A stretch of 64,000 nucleotides of DNA from Variovorax sp. UMC13 (GCF_014170375.1 NZ_LZZW01000007.1:1-64000); one strand, 5' to 3'. Positions 1 through 9,190 are shown, numbered from the stretch's first letter. Notes: generated by a model not told the origin, from the sequence alone. Numbers and translations: made by a program.

Positions 1-726
1 ATCCCCCCCCGCACGGCCTCCGACCCCGGCCCGCTGGCGCTGGTCGTCGAGGACGAGTCGGGCATCGCCGACATCCTGGTGGCCTACCTGCAGCGCGACG
101 GCATGCGGACCCAGCGCGCGGTCGACGGCCCCTCGGCGCTGCGCCTGTTTGGCCAGTTGCGGCCCGACATCGTGCTGCTCGACATCCACCTGCCCGGCAT
201 GGACGGCGTGGACGTGCTCAAGGCGATCCGCAGCGACAGCGACACCCCGGTGATCATGGTGACCGCGCTGGCCGACGACGTCGACAAGCTGCTGAGCCTG
301 CGCATGGGGGCCGACGACTACGTGGTCAAGCCCTTCAGCCCGGCCGAGGTGGTGGCGCGGGTGCGCGCCGTGCTGCGCCGCACCGGGGCCCGTCCGGCCG
401 AGACGCGCGCGGCGCCGATCCGCGTTGGGCGCCTGGTGGTGGACATGGAGGCCCACGGCGCCTCGACCGTCGACGACGACGGCACGCTGCACCCGCTGCC
501 GCTGACCCTGACCGAATTCCGCCTGCTGGCCTGCCTGGCCAGTCAGCCGCGCCGCTGCTTCTCGCGCAGCCACCTGATCGAGACCTGCCTGCCCGAGAGC
601 GACGCGCTCGACCGGGTGATCGACTCGCACCTGAGCAAGCTGCGGCGCAAGCTGCAGGACGCGGGCCAGGAAGGGCTCATCGAGACGGTGCGCAGCATCG
701 GCTACCGCCTATGGCCCGGCCCCTAG
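1..726 (+). CDS. baeR: BaeR-like OmpR-family response regulator (5' end cut by window)
   Basis: DNA-binding response regulator of an envelope-stress two-component system. The frame is open from base 1 and already reads receiver-domain sequence (LALVVEDE) there, so the true start lies a few codons upstream; the GTG at 79 falls inside the receiver and is not the start. Visible landmarks, numbered from base 1: acidic pair E17/D18, phosphoacceptor D61 in LLDIHLPGMDG, conserved K110 in VVKPFSP, then a winged-helix OmpR domain from about codon 135 ending in IETVRSIGYRLWP. The stretch DTPVIMVTALADDVDKLL resembles BaeR more than other OmpR members. It overlaps the kinase gene that follows by 16 bp, so the two are probably co-translated. 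In BaeSR systems the targets are usually RND pumps; this window has an RND operon at 56-62 kb, but I see no direct evidence of a link. Confidence 0.9.
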   Translation: MPPRTASDPGPLALVVEDESGIADILVAYLQRDGMRTQRAVDGPSALRLFGQLRPDIVLLDIHLPGMDGVDVLKAIRSDSDTPVIMVTALADDVDKLLSLRMGADDYVVKPFSPAEVVARVRAVLRRTGARPAETRAAPIRVGRLVVDMEAHGASTVDDDGTLHPLPLTLTEFRLLACLASQPRRCFSRSHLIETCLPESDALDRVIDSHLSKLRRKLQDAGQEGLIETVRSIGYRLWPGP

Positions 727-1892
727 ACCGCATCTGGATCCGCTTCGGGCTCTGGATCGCGGCCACGGTGCTGGTCACCATCGCGATCCTGGGGGCGAGC
801 GTCATGCTGTTCTCCGAGCTGCAGTACCGGGGCTTCTACGGCAGCCTGCCGGAGAACGTGCAGCAGGAGCTCGACGTGCTGCAGGATCGCTCGCTGGAAG
901 ACAGCCCGCGCGCCATGCAGATCTACGGCCAGTACTGGCGCGGCGACCTGCTGTTCGGCGAGAAGTGGTCGCTGCTGATCGGCCTGCTGGTGTGCCTGCC
1001 CTTCGGCCTGGCCGCGGGCTTCTGGGTCTCGCGCTTCGTCACCTTGCCGCTGGCCTCGATGGCCGAGGCCGCGCAGCGCGTGGCGCTGGGCGATTTCTCG
1101 GTGCGCGCCGAGCCCGGCGGGGAACGCGGCGAGATGGCCGACATGGTCAACGACTTCAACCACATGACGGACGCGCTGGAGCAGCTGGAGCGCGAGCGCA
1201 AGGCCACGGCGGCGGCGGTCTCGCACGAGCTGCGCACCCCGCTGGCCGTGCTGCGCGCGCGCCTGCATGCGGTGTGCGACGGCGTGATTCCGGCCGACGG
1301 CGCGGAATTCCGCACCCTGCTGGACCAGGTCGAGCACCTGGGGCGGCTGGTGGACGACCTGCACATGCTGTCGATGGCGGATGCGGGCGGCCTGTCGCTG
1401 CAGACCGCGCGGGTGGACCTGGCGATGCTGGTGCAGGACACCGTGGCCGGCTACGCCAGCCGGCTGGCCGAGCACGGCATCGCGCCGGAGCTGGACATCG
1501 GCCAGGGCCATGTCTGGGTCCATGCCGATCCGGACCGGATGCGCCAGGTGATCTCCAACCTGACCGAGAACGTGCTGCGCTATGCGCGCGACGGCGCCTG
1601 GCTGGGCATCCGGCTGCGGGCGGACACCGGCGCAGGCATGGCGGTGCTGAGCATCAGCGATGCCGGGGCCGGGCTGCCCGAGGACGTGTGCCAGAACCTG
1701 TTCCAGCGCTTCCAGCGCTCGGACAACTCGCGCTCGCGCGCCACCGGCGGCTCGGGCCTGGGCCTGTCGATCGTGCACATGCTGGTGCTGCGCCAGGGCG
1801 GCGAAATCTCCGCCGACGGCTCCGCGCGGGGCGGCACGCGCTTCACGATCCGCATGCCCCTGCTGGCGGCCGATCGACGCGGCCCGGCCTGA
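711..1892 (+). CDS. baeS: BaeS-like sensor histidine kinase
   Basis: Inner-membrane histidine kinase, 393 residues, partner of the response regulator it overlaps. Domains in order: TM1 at about 13-34, a short periplasmic segment of about 50 residues, TM2 at about 88-110, a HAMP linker to about 160, the H-box AVSHELRTPLAVL with phospho-acceptor H172, and an HATPase domain with the N box NLTENVLRYA, G1 box DAGAGLP and G2 box GGSGLGLSIV. All catalytic motifs are intact. The ATG at 711 sits inside the regulator's last codons, the usual coupled arrangement. The BaeS name rests on the BaeR-like partner and the small periplasmic loop; another HAMP kinase subgroup is possible. Confidence 0.88.
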   Translation: MARPLDRIWIRFGLWIAATVLVTIAILGASVMLFSELQYRGFYGSLPENVQQELDVLQDRSLEDSPRAMQIYGQYWRGDLLFGEKWSLLIGLLVCLPFGLAAGFWVSRFVTLPLASMAEAAQRVALGDFSVRAEPGGERGEMADMVNDFNHMTDALEQLERERKATAAAVSHELRTPLAVLRARLHAVCDGVIPADGAEFRTLLDQVEHLGRLVDDLHMLSMADAGGLSLQTARVDLAMLVQDTVAGYASRLAEHGIAPELDIGQGHVWVHADPDRMRQVISNLTENVLRYARDGAWLGIRLRADTGAGMAVLSISDAGAGLPEDVCQNLFQRFQRSDNSRSRATGGSGLGLSIVHMLVLRQGGEISADGSARGGTRFTIRMPLLAADRRGPA

Positions 1893-1929
1893 AGCGGCAG
1901 CCGCGCCGCCCGCCTTCCGATAATGGGGA

Positions 1930-2412
1930 ATGCCATCCCCCTCACGCCCGACGCCGATCCTCTCGGCACTCCTGCTCTCCATCGTGCTGGCCGGCTGCAC
2001 GATGCCCCGCAAACCCCCGACCGACGACGAGATGCTCCCGCCGTCCGCGGGACCGGTCGCGCATCCGCCGACGATCGCCGTCGAGCAGGCCGCACCGCCG
2101 ATGGTCAGCGTCGCCCCCGCGCCGCCGGCCCCGGCGGCCGTCGTGCTGCCCGTGCCGCTGCGCCGGCCGGCGCCGGTCTTTCCGGCGGCGCTGGCCGAGC
2201 GCGGCATCGACGGCACGGTGGTGGCGAGCTTCTTCGTCGACACGCTGGGCGTGCCCGAGACCGTGCGCATCCTGCGCAGCCCGCATCCGCTGCTCGACGC
2301 CGCGGTGGTGGAAGCGGTGCGCCAGTGGCGCTACGAGCCGGCGCGCGATGCCCAGGGGCGCGCTGTGCGTCACCTGGTGCAGGTGCCGTTCCGCTTCCGC
2401 CTCGAGGACTGA
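1930..2412 (+). CDS. Lipoprotein with TonB C-terminal-type domain
   Basis: A 160-residue exported protein. Residues 1-23 form a lipoprotein signal ending in the lipobox LAGC, with Thr at +2, which predicts outer-membrane sorting. A Pro/Ala-rich linker (about 25-75) leads to a TonB C-terminal-type domain (about 76-158) with the family pattern RPAPVFPAALAERGIDGTV and a closing VVEAVRQWRYEPA. Classical TonB carries this domain on an inner-membrane signal anchor; here the anchor is lipid and no ExbB/ExbD is adjacent, so classical energy transduction is unlikely. A periplasmic scaffold or partner-binding role is inference. It starts 37 bp after baeS. GATAAT lies 4-9 bp before the ATG and there is no good ribosome-binding site. 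Confidence 0.8.
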   Translation: MPSPSRPTPILSALLLSIVLAGCTMPRKPPTDDEMLPPSAGPVAHPPTIAVEQAAPPMVSVAPAPPAPAAVVLPVPLRRPAPVFPAALAERGIDGTVVASFFVDTLGVPETVRILRSPHPLLDAAVVEAVRQWRYEPARDAQGRAVRHLVQVPFRFRLED

Positions 2413-2424
2413 GGCGGCCGCGCC

Positions 2425-3189
2425 TCAGGCGCGCCGGAACACCAGGTCCCAGACGCCGTGGCCCAGCTTGAGGCCGCGGTTCTCGAACTTGGTCAGCGGG
2501 CGGTAGTGCGGCTTCTCGGCATAGGCGGCGGCCGTGTTGCGTAGCAGCGGCTCCTGCGACAGCACCTCGAGCATCTGCTCGGCGTAGGGCTGCCAGTCGG
2601 TGGCGCAATGGATGTAGCCGCCCGGCTGCAGGTGCTGCGCCAGCTTGGTCACGAACTCGGCCTGGATCAGGCGGCGCTTGTTGTGCCGCTTCTTGTGCCA
2701 GGGGTCGGGAAAGAAGATGTGGACACCGGCCAGCGTGCCGGGCTGCAGCATGTGGTCGAGCACGTCGACCGCGTCGTGCGCGCAGATCCGGATGTTCGGG
2801 ATCGACTGTTCGCCGATGCGCTTGAGCAGGGCGCCCACGCCGGGCTCGTGCACCTCACAGCAGAGGAAGTTGGTCTCGGGCAGCACGGTCGCGATGTGGG
2901 CCGTGGCCTCGCCCATGCCGAAACCGATCTCGAGCACGGTCGGGGCGGCGCGGCCGCCGAAGGCCGCCGTCAGGTCCAGCGCCTCGGGCGTGTAGGGCAG
3001 CAGGAACAGCGGTCCCAGTTCGGCGAAGGCCCGCGCCTGGCCGTCGGTGGTGCGGCCCGCGCGCTTCACGAAGCTCTTGAGGCGCCGGTGCAGCGGATGC
3101 GGTAGGGACGCGTCGGGGGCGCCGTCGTCGGTGGCGGGCGCGTCTTCGCTGGGCGGGAGGTCGTGGGGCACGGTGTCGGGGAAGTTCAT
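2425..3189 (-). CDS. trmB: tRNA (guanine-N7-)-methyltransferase TrmB
   Basis: Methylates G46 in the variable loop of tRNA using S-adenosylmethionine. 254 residues: a variable acidic N-terminus (1-50), SAM motif [10 protein letters not shown] at 85-93, then the family signature [14 protein letters not shown] at 160-173, and a C-terminal [11 protein letters not shown] segment. The reading frame stays open far upstream through gluQ, but homology begins near the ATG at 3189, which overlaps the gluQ stop by 4 bp (ATGA). A TACAAT box 11 bp upstream, inside the 3' end of gluQ, could give trmB its own promoter. Third gene of a minus-strand run after the FAD oxidoreductase and gluQ. Confidence 0.95.
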   Translation of the reverse strand: MNFPDTVPHDLPPSEDAPATDDGAPDASLPHPLHRRLKSFVKRAGRTTDGQARAFAELGPLFLLPYTPEALDLTAAFGGRAAPTVLEIGFGMGEATAHIATVLPETNFLCCEVHEPGVGALLKRIGEQSIPNIRICAHDAVDVLDHMLQPGTLAGVHIFFPDPWHKKRHNKRRLIQAEFVTKLAQHLQPGGYIHCATDWQPYAEQMLEVLSQEPLLRNTAAAYAEKPHYRPLTKFENRGLKLGHGVWDLVFRRA

Positions 3190-4082
3190 GAGGGCCGCGA
3201 ATTGTAGAGAGCGCGCCATTCGGGCACCCAGCCGGCCAGCGCGGCCGCGCAATTCAGGGCCGGGGTGGCCGCCAGGCCCAGCACGCGCGCGGCCCGGTCG
3301 AGCGCGGCCAGGGCGGCTTGCGGCGTGCCGGTGTCGAGCGCGGTGGCGCCGTTCTGCTTCGACAGCTTGTCGCCGTCGGCGCCGCGCACCAGCGGCGTGT
3401 GGAGGTAGCTCGGCGTGGGGAAGCCGAGGGCGCGCTGCAGCAGGATCTGGCGCGCGGTGTTGTCGGCCAGGTCCTCGCCGCGGACCACGTCGGTCACGCC
3501 CTGCTCGGCATCGTCCACCACCACCGCCAGCTGGTAGGCCCAGGGGCCGTCGGCGCGGCGCAGCACGAAGTCGCCGACCTCGCCGGCCACGTCCTGCCGC
3601 TGCGGGCCCAGCCGGCGGTCGGTCCAGCGCAGTTCGGCATCGACCTTGAAAGTGGCGAAGCGCCAGGCGCGCGCGGGCTTGCCGTGCAAGCCGTCGCGGC
3701 AGGTGCCGGGGTAGACGCGCTCGCCGTGCCGCTCGGGCGCCTGGCCGCGCTGCGCCAGCGCCTCGCCGATGTCCTTGCGCGAGCAGCCGCAGGGATAGGC
3801 AAGGCCCTGCGCCTGCAGCGCGGCCAGCGCGGCTTCGTAGCGCGCGCCTCGCTGGGTCTGCCAGACCGGCGCCTCGTCGGGCCGCAGGCCGCAGGCCGCC
3901 AGCTGCTGCAGGATGTGCGTGCCCATGCCGGGCAGGCAGCGCTCGGTGTCGGCGTCCTCGATGCGCACCAGCCACTGGGCCTGCGGGCCGCGGGCGCGCA
4001 CGTCGAGCCAGCTGGCCAGCGCGGCGACCAGCGAACCCGCATGCAGCGGGCCGGTCGGGGAGGGGGCGAAGCGGCCGCGCAT
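3186..4082 (-). CDS. gluQ: Glutamyl-Q tRNA(Asp) synthetase GluQ
   Basis: Attaches glutamate to queuosine at position 34 of tRNA-Asp. A truncated paralogue of glutamyl-tRNA synthetase that lacks the anticodon-binding domain; 298 residues is the normal length. Visible: the HIGH-type motif SPTGPLHAG at 8-16, the KMSKS-type motif KLSKQ at 239-243, and zinc-site residues C98, C100, Y124 and C128, all intact. It begins 18 bp after the upstream oxidoreductase stop and overlaps trmB by 4 bp, so the two tRNA-modification genes are probably coupled. Confidence 0.95.
   Translation of the reverse strand: MRGRFAPSPTGPLHAGSLVAALASWLDVRARGPQAQWLVRIEDADTERCLPGMGTHILQQLAACGLRPDEAPVWQTQRGARYEAALAALQAQGLAYPCGCSRKDIGEALAQRGQAPERHGERVYPGTCRDGLHGKPARAWRFATFKVDAELRWTDRRLGPQRQDVAGEVGDFVLRRADGPWAYQLAVVVDDAEQGVTDVVRGEDLADNTARQILLQRALGFPTPSYLHTPLVRGADGDKLSKQNGATALDTGTPQAALAALDRAARVLGLAATPALNCAAALAGWVPEWRALYNSRPS
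3201..3206 (-). promoter_or_regulatory. TACAAT -10 box before trmB
   Basis: CTACAAT on the minus strand, 11 bp before the trmB ATG. No convincing -35 is seen. It is one of four such boxes in this window very close to a start codon. Confidence 0.4.
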
Positions 4083-4100
4083 GCGGTCGGCGGGCGGGCC

Positions 4101-5171
4101 TTAGATCACCGCCAGGGCCAGCGACAGGCCCGAGAGGAAGGCGTCCTCGACCCGGTGGCCCATGCACCAGTCGCCGGCCAGGCCGATGCGGGCCTTGGCG
4201 TCCCACAGGTGAGGCTTGCCCAGCGGGGCCTGGGTCTGGGCCTCGGGCCAGCAGCGGGCGCGCGCATAGCTGGGCGTGGCGTGGATGCCGGTGATCTCCG
4301 AGAAGGCGCGCAGCAGCTTGGCCTCGACGCGGGAAGCGTCGTCGCGCAGGTGTTCCTGCGACCAGGTGGGGCTGGCCTGCAGCGTCCAGCGCTCGACCGG
4401 CTCGCGGCCGGGCTTGGACGATTCGCGCGCCAGCCAGGCCACGCGGTGGTGGGTGCTGCGCGCCGCGTTCCATTGCGGGCCCAGGTGCGGCAGCGTGGGC
4501 TGGCTGGCCTGGGGGAAGGCGATCATCAGGGTCCAGCAGGGCGAGGCCTGCACCTTGGCGATGTTGCGCTCCAGCGTGGGCGCGATCTTGCTGCGGCCCA
4601 GCAGCAGTCGCGCACGCGCGGGCGGCACGGCCAGCAGCACGGCATCGAAGCCGGAATGGACGGGGGCCGCGTCGCCCTCGGTGCGCAGCTGCCAGCGGCT
4701 GCGGTCGAGCGCGTCGGGCTCGATCTGCAGCACCTGGGCGCCGGTCACCAGGCGCTGGCCCAGCGGCTCTGCCCAGTGCGCCACCAGCGCGTCCATGCCG
4801 GGCTGCGCCACGTAGTGCGGGTCGCGCGCGGGCAGGGCGGCCTCGGCCACGCGGCCGTGGGGGTCGAGCACGCGCACGAGGTTGGCGCTCCAGGGGCGGC
4901 AGATCTTGGTGGCGGTCTGCAGGGCCAGCGCAAAACGCTCGTCGCGCACGGTGAAGTACTGGGCGCCGCTGTCAAAGCGGCCGAAGGCCGTGGATTCGCT
5001 GGCCATGCGGCCGCCGGCGCTGGCCTCGGCCTCGAACACGGTGACCTCGTGGCCGGCCTGCAGCAGCGTGCGGGCGCAGGCCACGCCGGCCATGCCGGCG
5101 CCGACGATGGCGAAGTGACGGGGGCCGGTGGCGGTGCTTCGGTGACGGTCGGCGGGCAGGGTGGTGGTCAT
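4101..5171 (-). CDS. FAD-dependent amine oxidase/renalase-like oxidoreductase
   Basis: A 356-residue flavoprotein of the NAD(P)/FAD-dependent amine-oxidase superfamily. The dinucleotide-binding motif VGAGMAG lies at 23-29, followed by [12 protein letters not shown], the typical FAD-ribose acid and GGR motif, and near the C-terminus [17 protein letters not shown], the second FAD contact seen in renalase-type proteins. The frame is open to 5321, but homology starts after the ATG at 5171, which has AGAAAGAG upstream. No signal peptide, so cytoplasmic. Substrate unknown. First gene of the oxidoreductase-gluQ-trmB run. Confidence 0.82.
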   Translation of the reverse strand: MTTTLPADRHRSTATGPRHFAIVGAGMAGVACARTLLQAGHEVTVFEAEASAGGRMASESTAFGRFDSGAQYFTVRDERFALALQTATKICRPWSANLVRVLDPHGRVAEAALPARDPHYVAQPGMDALVAHWAEPLGQRLVTGAQVLQIEPDALDRSRWQLRTEGDAAPVHSGFDAVLLAVPPARARLLLGRSKIAPTLERNIAKVQASPCWTLMIAFPQASQPTLPHLGPQWNAARSTHHRVAWLARESSKPGREPVERWTLQASPTWSQEHLRDDASRVEAKLLRAFSEITGIHATPSYARARCWPEAQTQAPLGKPHLWDAKARIGLAGDWCMGHRVEDAFLSGLSLALAVI

Positions 5172-5251
5172 GGCAGGTCTCTTTCTGGAAGGCGTTCGAT
5201 GACGGGACGATGACGGTTGGGCAGCTGACTCTACATCGGCTTGCGGGGCGT

Positions 5252-6205
5252 TCAGCGGCCGCGATGCCGCTCGAGCAATGCGCGCCGCGTGCCCTCGTGC
5301 TCGAACTGCGCGAGCCACCACTCGAGCGCGCGTCCGGGCTGCGCATTGCTGCGCACGCGCCAGGCCAGGTGCATCTGCCCCACGGGCTGGACTCGCTCGG
5401 TGCGCAGCTCGACCAGGTGGCCGGCCTCGATGTAGGGCCGCGCCATGGGCTCGGGCAGGAAGCCGCCGCCCAGGCCGTGCAGCTGGGCCGACAGCTTGGC
5501 CTGCATGGTGGGCACGGTCAGCACGTCCTGCCCGCCGATCAGGTTGACCGTCATGCGCGGGCCGGCGCGCGAGGAGTCGGCCGCGGCCACCGCGCGGTGC
5601 GCGCGCAGCGCGGCATCGCTGAGCGGCTGCGGCAACGCGGCCAGCGGATGATGCGGCGCCACCGCGTAGACGAAGCGCAGCTCGCCCAGCAGCCGGGTGC
5701 GGATCGACGGCGCGGTGAAGCCCAGGGCGGCCGCATCCAGCACCGAGCCCACGGCCAGGTCGGCCTCGCCGCTGGCCAGCGCCTCGATGGTGCCCAGCAG
5801 GGTCTCGTCGCGCAGCTTGAGCCGGGTCGGCGGCTCGAGCGCGTAGAAGGCGCCCACCAGGTCGAGCATCGGGTCGCGCGCGATCACGCTGTCCATGGCG
5901 ATGGTCAGCAGCGGCTCCCAGCCGGTCGCCACGCGCTTGACGCGGTTGGCCACGGCCTCGAGGTCGCCCAGCAGCCGCGGCGCCTCGCGCATCAGCTCGG
6001 CGCCGGCTTCGGTGAGCCGGGCCTGGCGCGCGCTGCGGTCGAACAGCAGCACGTCGAGCGCGTCCTCGATCTGGCGCACCCGGTAGCTCAGCGCGCTGGG
6101 CACCAGGTCGAGCACCCGGGCCGCGCCCGCGAAGCTGCCGGCGCTGACCACCGTCTGCAGCATGGCCAGGGCCTCGGGGGTCAGGACGTCGCGGGCGTTG
6201 GGCAT
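5252..6205 (-). CDS. LysR-family transcriptional regulator (pirin-cassette regulator)
   Basis: A 317-residue LysR-type regulator. HTH at about 8-66 (LQTVVSAGSFAGAARVLD, then SALSYRVRQIEDAL) and a co-inducer-binding domain from about 90 to 295. I chose the ATG at 6205; a TTG at 6223 adds six residues but lies inside the palindrome described next. It is transcribed away from a pirin-DoxX-flavodoxin-pirin cassette, the standard layout in which a LysR protein activates the divergent genes. This LysR/pirin arrangement is common in Burkholderiales and is usually tied to quinone or electrophile stress; the effector here is unknown. Confidence 0.9.
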   Translation of the reverse strand: MPNARDVLTPEALAMLQTVVSAGSFAGAARVLDLVPSALSYRVRQIEDALDVLLFDRSARQARLTEAGAELMREAPRLLGDLEAVANRVKRVATGWEPLLTIAMDSVIARDPMLDLVGAFYALEPPTRLKLRDETLLGTIEALASGEADLAVGSVLDAAALGFTAPSIRTRLLGELRFVYAVAPHHPLAALPQPLSDAALRAHRAVAAADSSRAGPRMTVNLIGGQDVLTVPTMQAKLSAQLHGLGGGFLPEPMARPYIEAGHLVELRTERVQPVGQMHLAWRVRSNAQPGRALEWWLAQFEHEGTRRALLERHRGR

Positions 6206-6216
6206 GGTCTGAAGGT

Positions 6217-6235
6217 CATTCAAAAAAATTGAATG
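6217..6235. promoter_or_regulatory. Perfect palindrome, probable LysR operator
   Basis: CATTCAA-AAAAA-TTGAATG, a perfect 7-bp inverted repeat with a 5-bp A spacer. It contains the T-N11-A pattern of LysR boxes and sits in the lysR/pirin divergent spacer, 12 bp before the lysR ATG and about 115 bp before pirin. It is far more AT-rich than its surroundings. Confidence 0.65.
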
Positions 6236-6349
6236 GTGCCATCAAAAGCGGGCCACTGCAGGGCGGAACGGCCGCCCTAAAGTTACATGCATCCGCTGCG
6301 CACACGGCGCGGCCCTTCGAAAGAGGCCCCAGGGCCCAGGAGTTCAACG

Positions 6350-7051
6350 ATGTTGACGATTCGCAAATCCCAGGAACGTGGCTACGCCGATCACGGCTGG
6401 CTCAAGTCCTTCCACAGCTTCTCCTTCGCCGGCTACCACGACCCGGCCCACATGGGCTTCGGCAACCTGCGCGTGATCAACGAGGACCGCGTCGCGGCCG
6501 GCGCCGGCTTCGGCACCCATGGCCACAAGGACATGGAAATCATCAGCTATGTGCTGTCGGGCGAGCTGGCGCACAAGGACAGCATGGGCAACATCGAGAG
6601 CATTCCGCCGGGCGACGTCCAGCGCATGAGCGCGGGCCGCGGCGTGATGCACAGCGAGTTCAACCACAAGAAGGACGAGACCACGCACTTCCTGCAGATC
6701 TGGCTGCTGCCCAACGAGCGCGGCATCGCGCCGGGCTACGAGCAGAAGCAGTTCGATGCGGCCGACAAGCGCGGCCGGCTGCGGCTGGTGGCCTCGCCCG
6801 ACGGCAGCGAGGGCTCGGTCACGGTGCATGCCGATGCGCGGCTCTACGCCGGTCTGCTGGATGGCGACGAGAAGGCGGCGCTGACGCTGGACCCGGCGCG
6901 CAAGAGCTATGTGCACCTGGTGCGCGGCGAGCTCGAGGTCAACGGTCGCAAGCTGGTGACCGGCGACGCCGCGATGCTCGAAGGCGAGGCGCAGCTGGCG
7001 CTGGCCGGCGGCAAGGATGCCGAAGTGCTGGTGTTCGATCTCGCCGCCTGA
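6350..7051 (+). CDS. Pirin family protein (YhhW-like)
   Basis: A 233-residue bicupin of the pirin/YhhW family; YhhW has quercetin 2,3-dioxygenase activity in vitro. Metal ligands are present: H57, H59, H101 and E103 in GTHGHK and HSEFNH. N-terminal cupin about 15-125, C-terminal about 150-232. The ATG at 6350 is preceded by CAGGAG at good spacing; upstream in-frame starts give unrelated sequence. First gene of the cassette divergent from the LysR gene. The physiological substrate is unknown. Confidence 0.92.
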   Translation: MLTIRKSQERGYADHGWLKSFHSFSFAGYHDPAHMGFGNLRVINEDRVAAGAGFGTHGHKDMEIISYVLSGELAHKDSMGNIESIPPGDVQRMSAGRGVMHSEFNHKKDETTHFLQIWLLPNERGIAPGYEQKQFDAADKRGRLRLVASPDGSEGSVTVHADARLYAGLLDGDEKAALTLDPARKSYVHLVRGELEVNGRKLVTGDAAMLEGEAQLALAGGKDAEVLVFDLAA

Positions 7052-7218
7052 GAACGAGCGAATGAACCTGCTGCGCACCCCGATCCCGCATCTGCGGTGC
7101 TCACCGCACGCAAGTGCGGCTCCGCTCCTCGACGCAGGCTCGGCGCGCTCGCGACGGTTCCTTCGCCCGTTCTGACCCGTCTTTTCTCTTTCCATTTTTT
7201 CAACCGAGGAGTTTTTTC

Positions 7219-7656
7219 ATGTCCACCATCACCACCACCCGCCCGACGGGCGTCTCCACCACCGGCAGCCAGGACGTCGCCGCGCTCGTCGGCCGCATCC
7301 TGCTGGCCGCCTTGTTCGTGCCCGCCGGCTTCGGCAAGCTCATGGGCTTTGCCGGCACGGTCGGCTACATCGCCTCGGTCGGCCTGCCGGTGCCGCAGGT
7401 CGCGGCCGTGGTCGCGATCCTGGTGGAGCTGGGCCTGGGCCTGGCACTGCTGGTCGGCTTCAAGACGCGCTGGGCCGCCATCGGCATCGCGCTGTTCACG
7501 CTGGTCGCGACCTTCTCCTTCCACAACTACTGGGCCATGGCCGCCGACAAGGCCTTCGTGAACCAGCTGATGTTCTTCAAGAACATCGCCGTGGTCGGTG
7601 GCCTGCTGGTCGTCTGGGCCTTCGGTCCGGGCCGGCTGAGCATCGACAAGCGCTAA
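7219..7656 (+). CDS. DoxX family membrane protein
   Basis: A 145-residue inner-membrane protein with four predicted helices (about 22-40, 53-75, 80-100, 115-135) and the family motif LFVPAGFGKLMGFAGT. DoxX-family proteins are linked to quinone/thiol redox chemistry, but their reaction is poorly defined. Start chosen at ATG 7219, which follows GAGGAG; upstream codons in the same frame read through a non-coding-like stretch. The 167-bp gap after pirin includes a small hairpin (TGCGGTGCTCACCGCA, 7093-7108) and a pyrimidine-rich leader. Confidence 0.88.
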   Translation: MSTITTTRPTGVSTTGSQDVAALVGRILLAALFVPAGFGKLMGFAGTVGYIASVGLPVPQVAAVVAILVELGLGLALLVGFKTRWAAIGIALFTLVATFSFHNYWAMAADKAFVNQLMFFKNIAVVGGLLVVWAFGPGRLSIDKR

Positions 7657-7687
7657 GCTGCGTTTTATTTTTCAAGAGGATCGCTCC

Positions 7688-8242
7688 ATGCCCCGCATCG
7701 CCGTCGTTTTCCATTCCGGCTATGGCCACACCCAGCGCGTGGCGCAGGCGGTGGCGGAGGCTGCGGGCGCCGAACTGATCGCCATCGACGCCGACGGCAA
7801 CCTGGCCGCCGGCGGCTGGGAAGCCCTGGCCGAGGCCGACACCATCGTGTTTGGCTCGCCGACCTACATGGGCGGCGTGAGCTGGCAGTTCAAGAAGTTC
7901 GCCGATGCCTCGTCCAAGGTCTGGTACGCCGAGGGCTGGAAGGACAAGCTCTTCGCGGGCTTCACCAACAGCGCGACCATGAACGGCGACAAGGTCGCGA
8001 CCATGGGCTACCTCTGGACGCTGGCCATGCAGCATGGCGGCCTGTGGATCAGCATGGGCATCCATCCCGCCAACGACAAGGCCGCGCGCCGCGATGCGCT
8101 CAACTACGTGGGCGGCTACGGCGGCCTGCTGACGGTCTCGCCCTCCGACGCGAGCCCGGCCGAGATGGCCAAGGGAGACTTCGACACCGCGCGCGCCTTC
8201 GGCGAACGCGTGGCCCAGGTGACCGCGGCACGCACACGATGA
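7688..8242 (+). CDS. Flavodoxin-family NAD(P)H-dependent oxidoreductase
   Basis: A 184-residue flavodoxin-fold protein. The FMN phosphate loop FHSGYGHTQRVAQAV is at residues 8-22, GSPTYMGGVSWQFKKF (about 56-71) is the second FMN contact, and the C-terminal part resembles WrbA-type quinone reductases but is shorter (WrbA is about 200). Cytoplasmic. It lies 31 bp after doxX, and its stop is 17 bp before the second pirin start. With DoxX and two pirins it fits a quinone-detoxifying cassette; that role is inferred. Confidence 0.88.
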   Translation: MPRIAVVFHSGYGHTQRVAQAVAEAAGAELIAIDADGNLAAGGWEALAEADTIVFGSPTYMGGVSWQFKKFADASSKVWYAEGWKDKLFAGFTNSATMNGDKVATMGYLWTLAMQHGGLWISMGIHPANDKAARRDALNYVGGYGGLLTVSPSDASPAEMAKGDFDTARAFGERVAQVTAARTR

Positions 8243-8259
8243 ATGAAGGAACGAAAAGA

Positions 8260-9177
8260 ATGACCGCACCCACGCTGCTTCGCCCCCACGACAAGGACCT
8301 CGGTGGCGGCTTCAAGGTCCGCCGCCTGCTGCCGGCCGCGCAGCGCCGGTCGGTCGGCCCCTTCGTCTTCTTCGATCATTTCGGGCCGGCCACCGAAACC
8401 CCCGACACCCAGCACGACGTGCGCCCGCATCCGCACATCGGGCTGGCCACCGTCACCTATCTTTTCGAGGGCGCGATGATGCATCGCGACAGCCTCGGCA
8501 GCGTGCAGGAGATCCTGCCCGGCGCCATCAACTGGATGACCGCCGGGCGCGGCATCGTGCATTCGGAGCGCAAGCCCGAGCGCCTGCGCGCCGACGACTA
8601 CGTGAACCACGGCCTGCAGCTGTGGGCCGCGCTGCCGCAGGCCTTCGAGGAGGTCGAGCCCAGCTTCACGCACACCGCGGCCGACGCGATCCCCGAAGCC
8701 GACGAACAGGGTGCGCGCGTGCGCGTGCTGATCGGCGAAGCCTTCGGCCTGCGCTCGCCCGTCAAGACCTTCGCGCCCACGCTCTACCTCGACATCGCGC
8801 TGCCCGCGGGCACCTCCTTCGTGCTGCCCGCGCTGGCACCCGAGCTGGCGGTGTACCCGGTCGACGCCGATGTGCGCATCGACGGCGTGGCGGTCGAGGC
8901 CCACACCATGGCCGCGCTGCCGGCCGGGCAGGGCGCAACCTTGAGCGCCGACACGGCGGTGCGCCTGATGGTGGTCGGCGGCGCGCCGCTCGACGGCCCG
9001 CGCTACATCACCTGGAATTTCGTCTCGAGCCGGCGCGAACGCATCCTGCAGGCCGGTGACGACTGGGCCGCCCAGCGCATGGGCCAGGTGCCGGGCGAGA
9101 CCGAGTTCATCCCGCTGCCGGGGCATCCGTTCCAGGTGCAGAGCCCGGCGCCGGACACGGGGACCACGCCGGCCTGA
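8260..9177 (+). CDS. Second pirin family protein
   Basis: A 305-residue canonical pirin, longer than the first pirin in the cassette. Ligands H57, H59, H101 and E103 (RPHPHIG, HSERKP) occupy the same positions as in the first pirin. Start at ATG 8260 with GAAGGA 8 bp upstream; an in-frame ATG at 8239 overlaps the flavodoxin stop but lacks a ribosome-binding site. The C-terminal pirin domain spans about 180-285. Last gene of the cassette, followed by a palindromic repeat. Confidence 0.92.
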   Translation: MTAPTLLRPHDKDLGGGFKVRRLLPAAQRRSVGPFVFFDHFGPATETPDTQHDVRPHPHIGLATVTYLFEGAMMHRDSLGSVQEILPGAINWMTAGRGIVHSERKPERLRADDYVNHGLQLWAALPQAFEEVEPSFTHTAADAIPEADEQGARVRVLIGEAFGLRSPVKTFAPTLYLDIALPAGTSFVLPALAPELAVYPVDADVRIDGVAVEAHTMAALPAGQGATLSADTAVRLMVVGGAPLDGPRYITWNFVSSRRERILQAGDDWAAQRMGQVPGETEFIPLPGHPFQVQSPAPDTGTTPA

Positions 9178-9190
9178 GTTTCTTTTCCTT

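Noticed and set aside
2425..4473. 682-residue continuous minus-strand frame that includes TrmB
   Set aside because: Only the last 254 codons are TrmB; the rest is an out-of-frame reading of gluQ and the oxidoreductase, not a fusion.
6206..6223. TTG start extending the LysR protein
   Set aside because: Lies within the palindromic operator, has no ribosome-binding site, and homology begins after the ATG at 6205.
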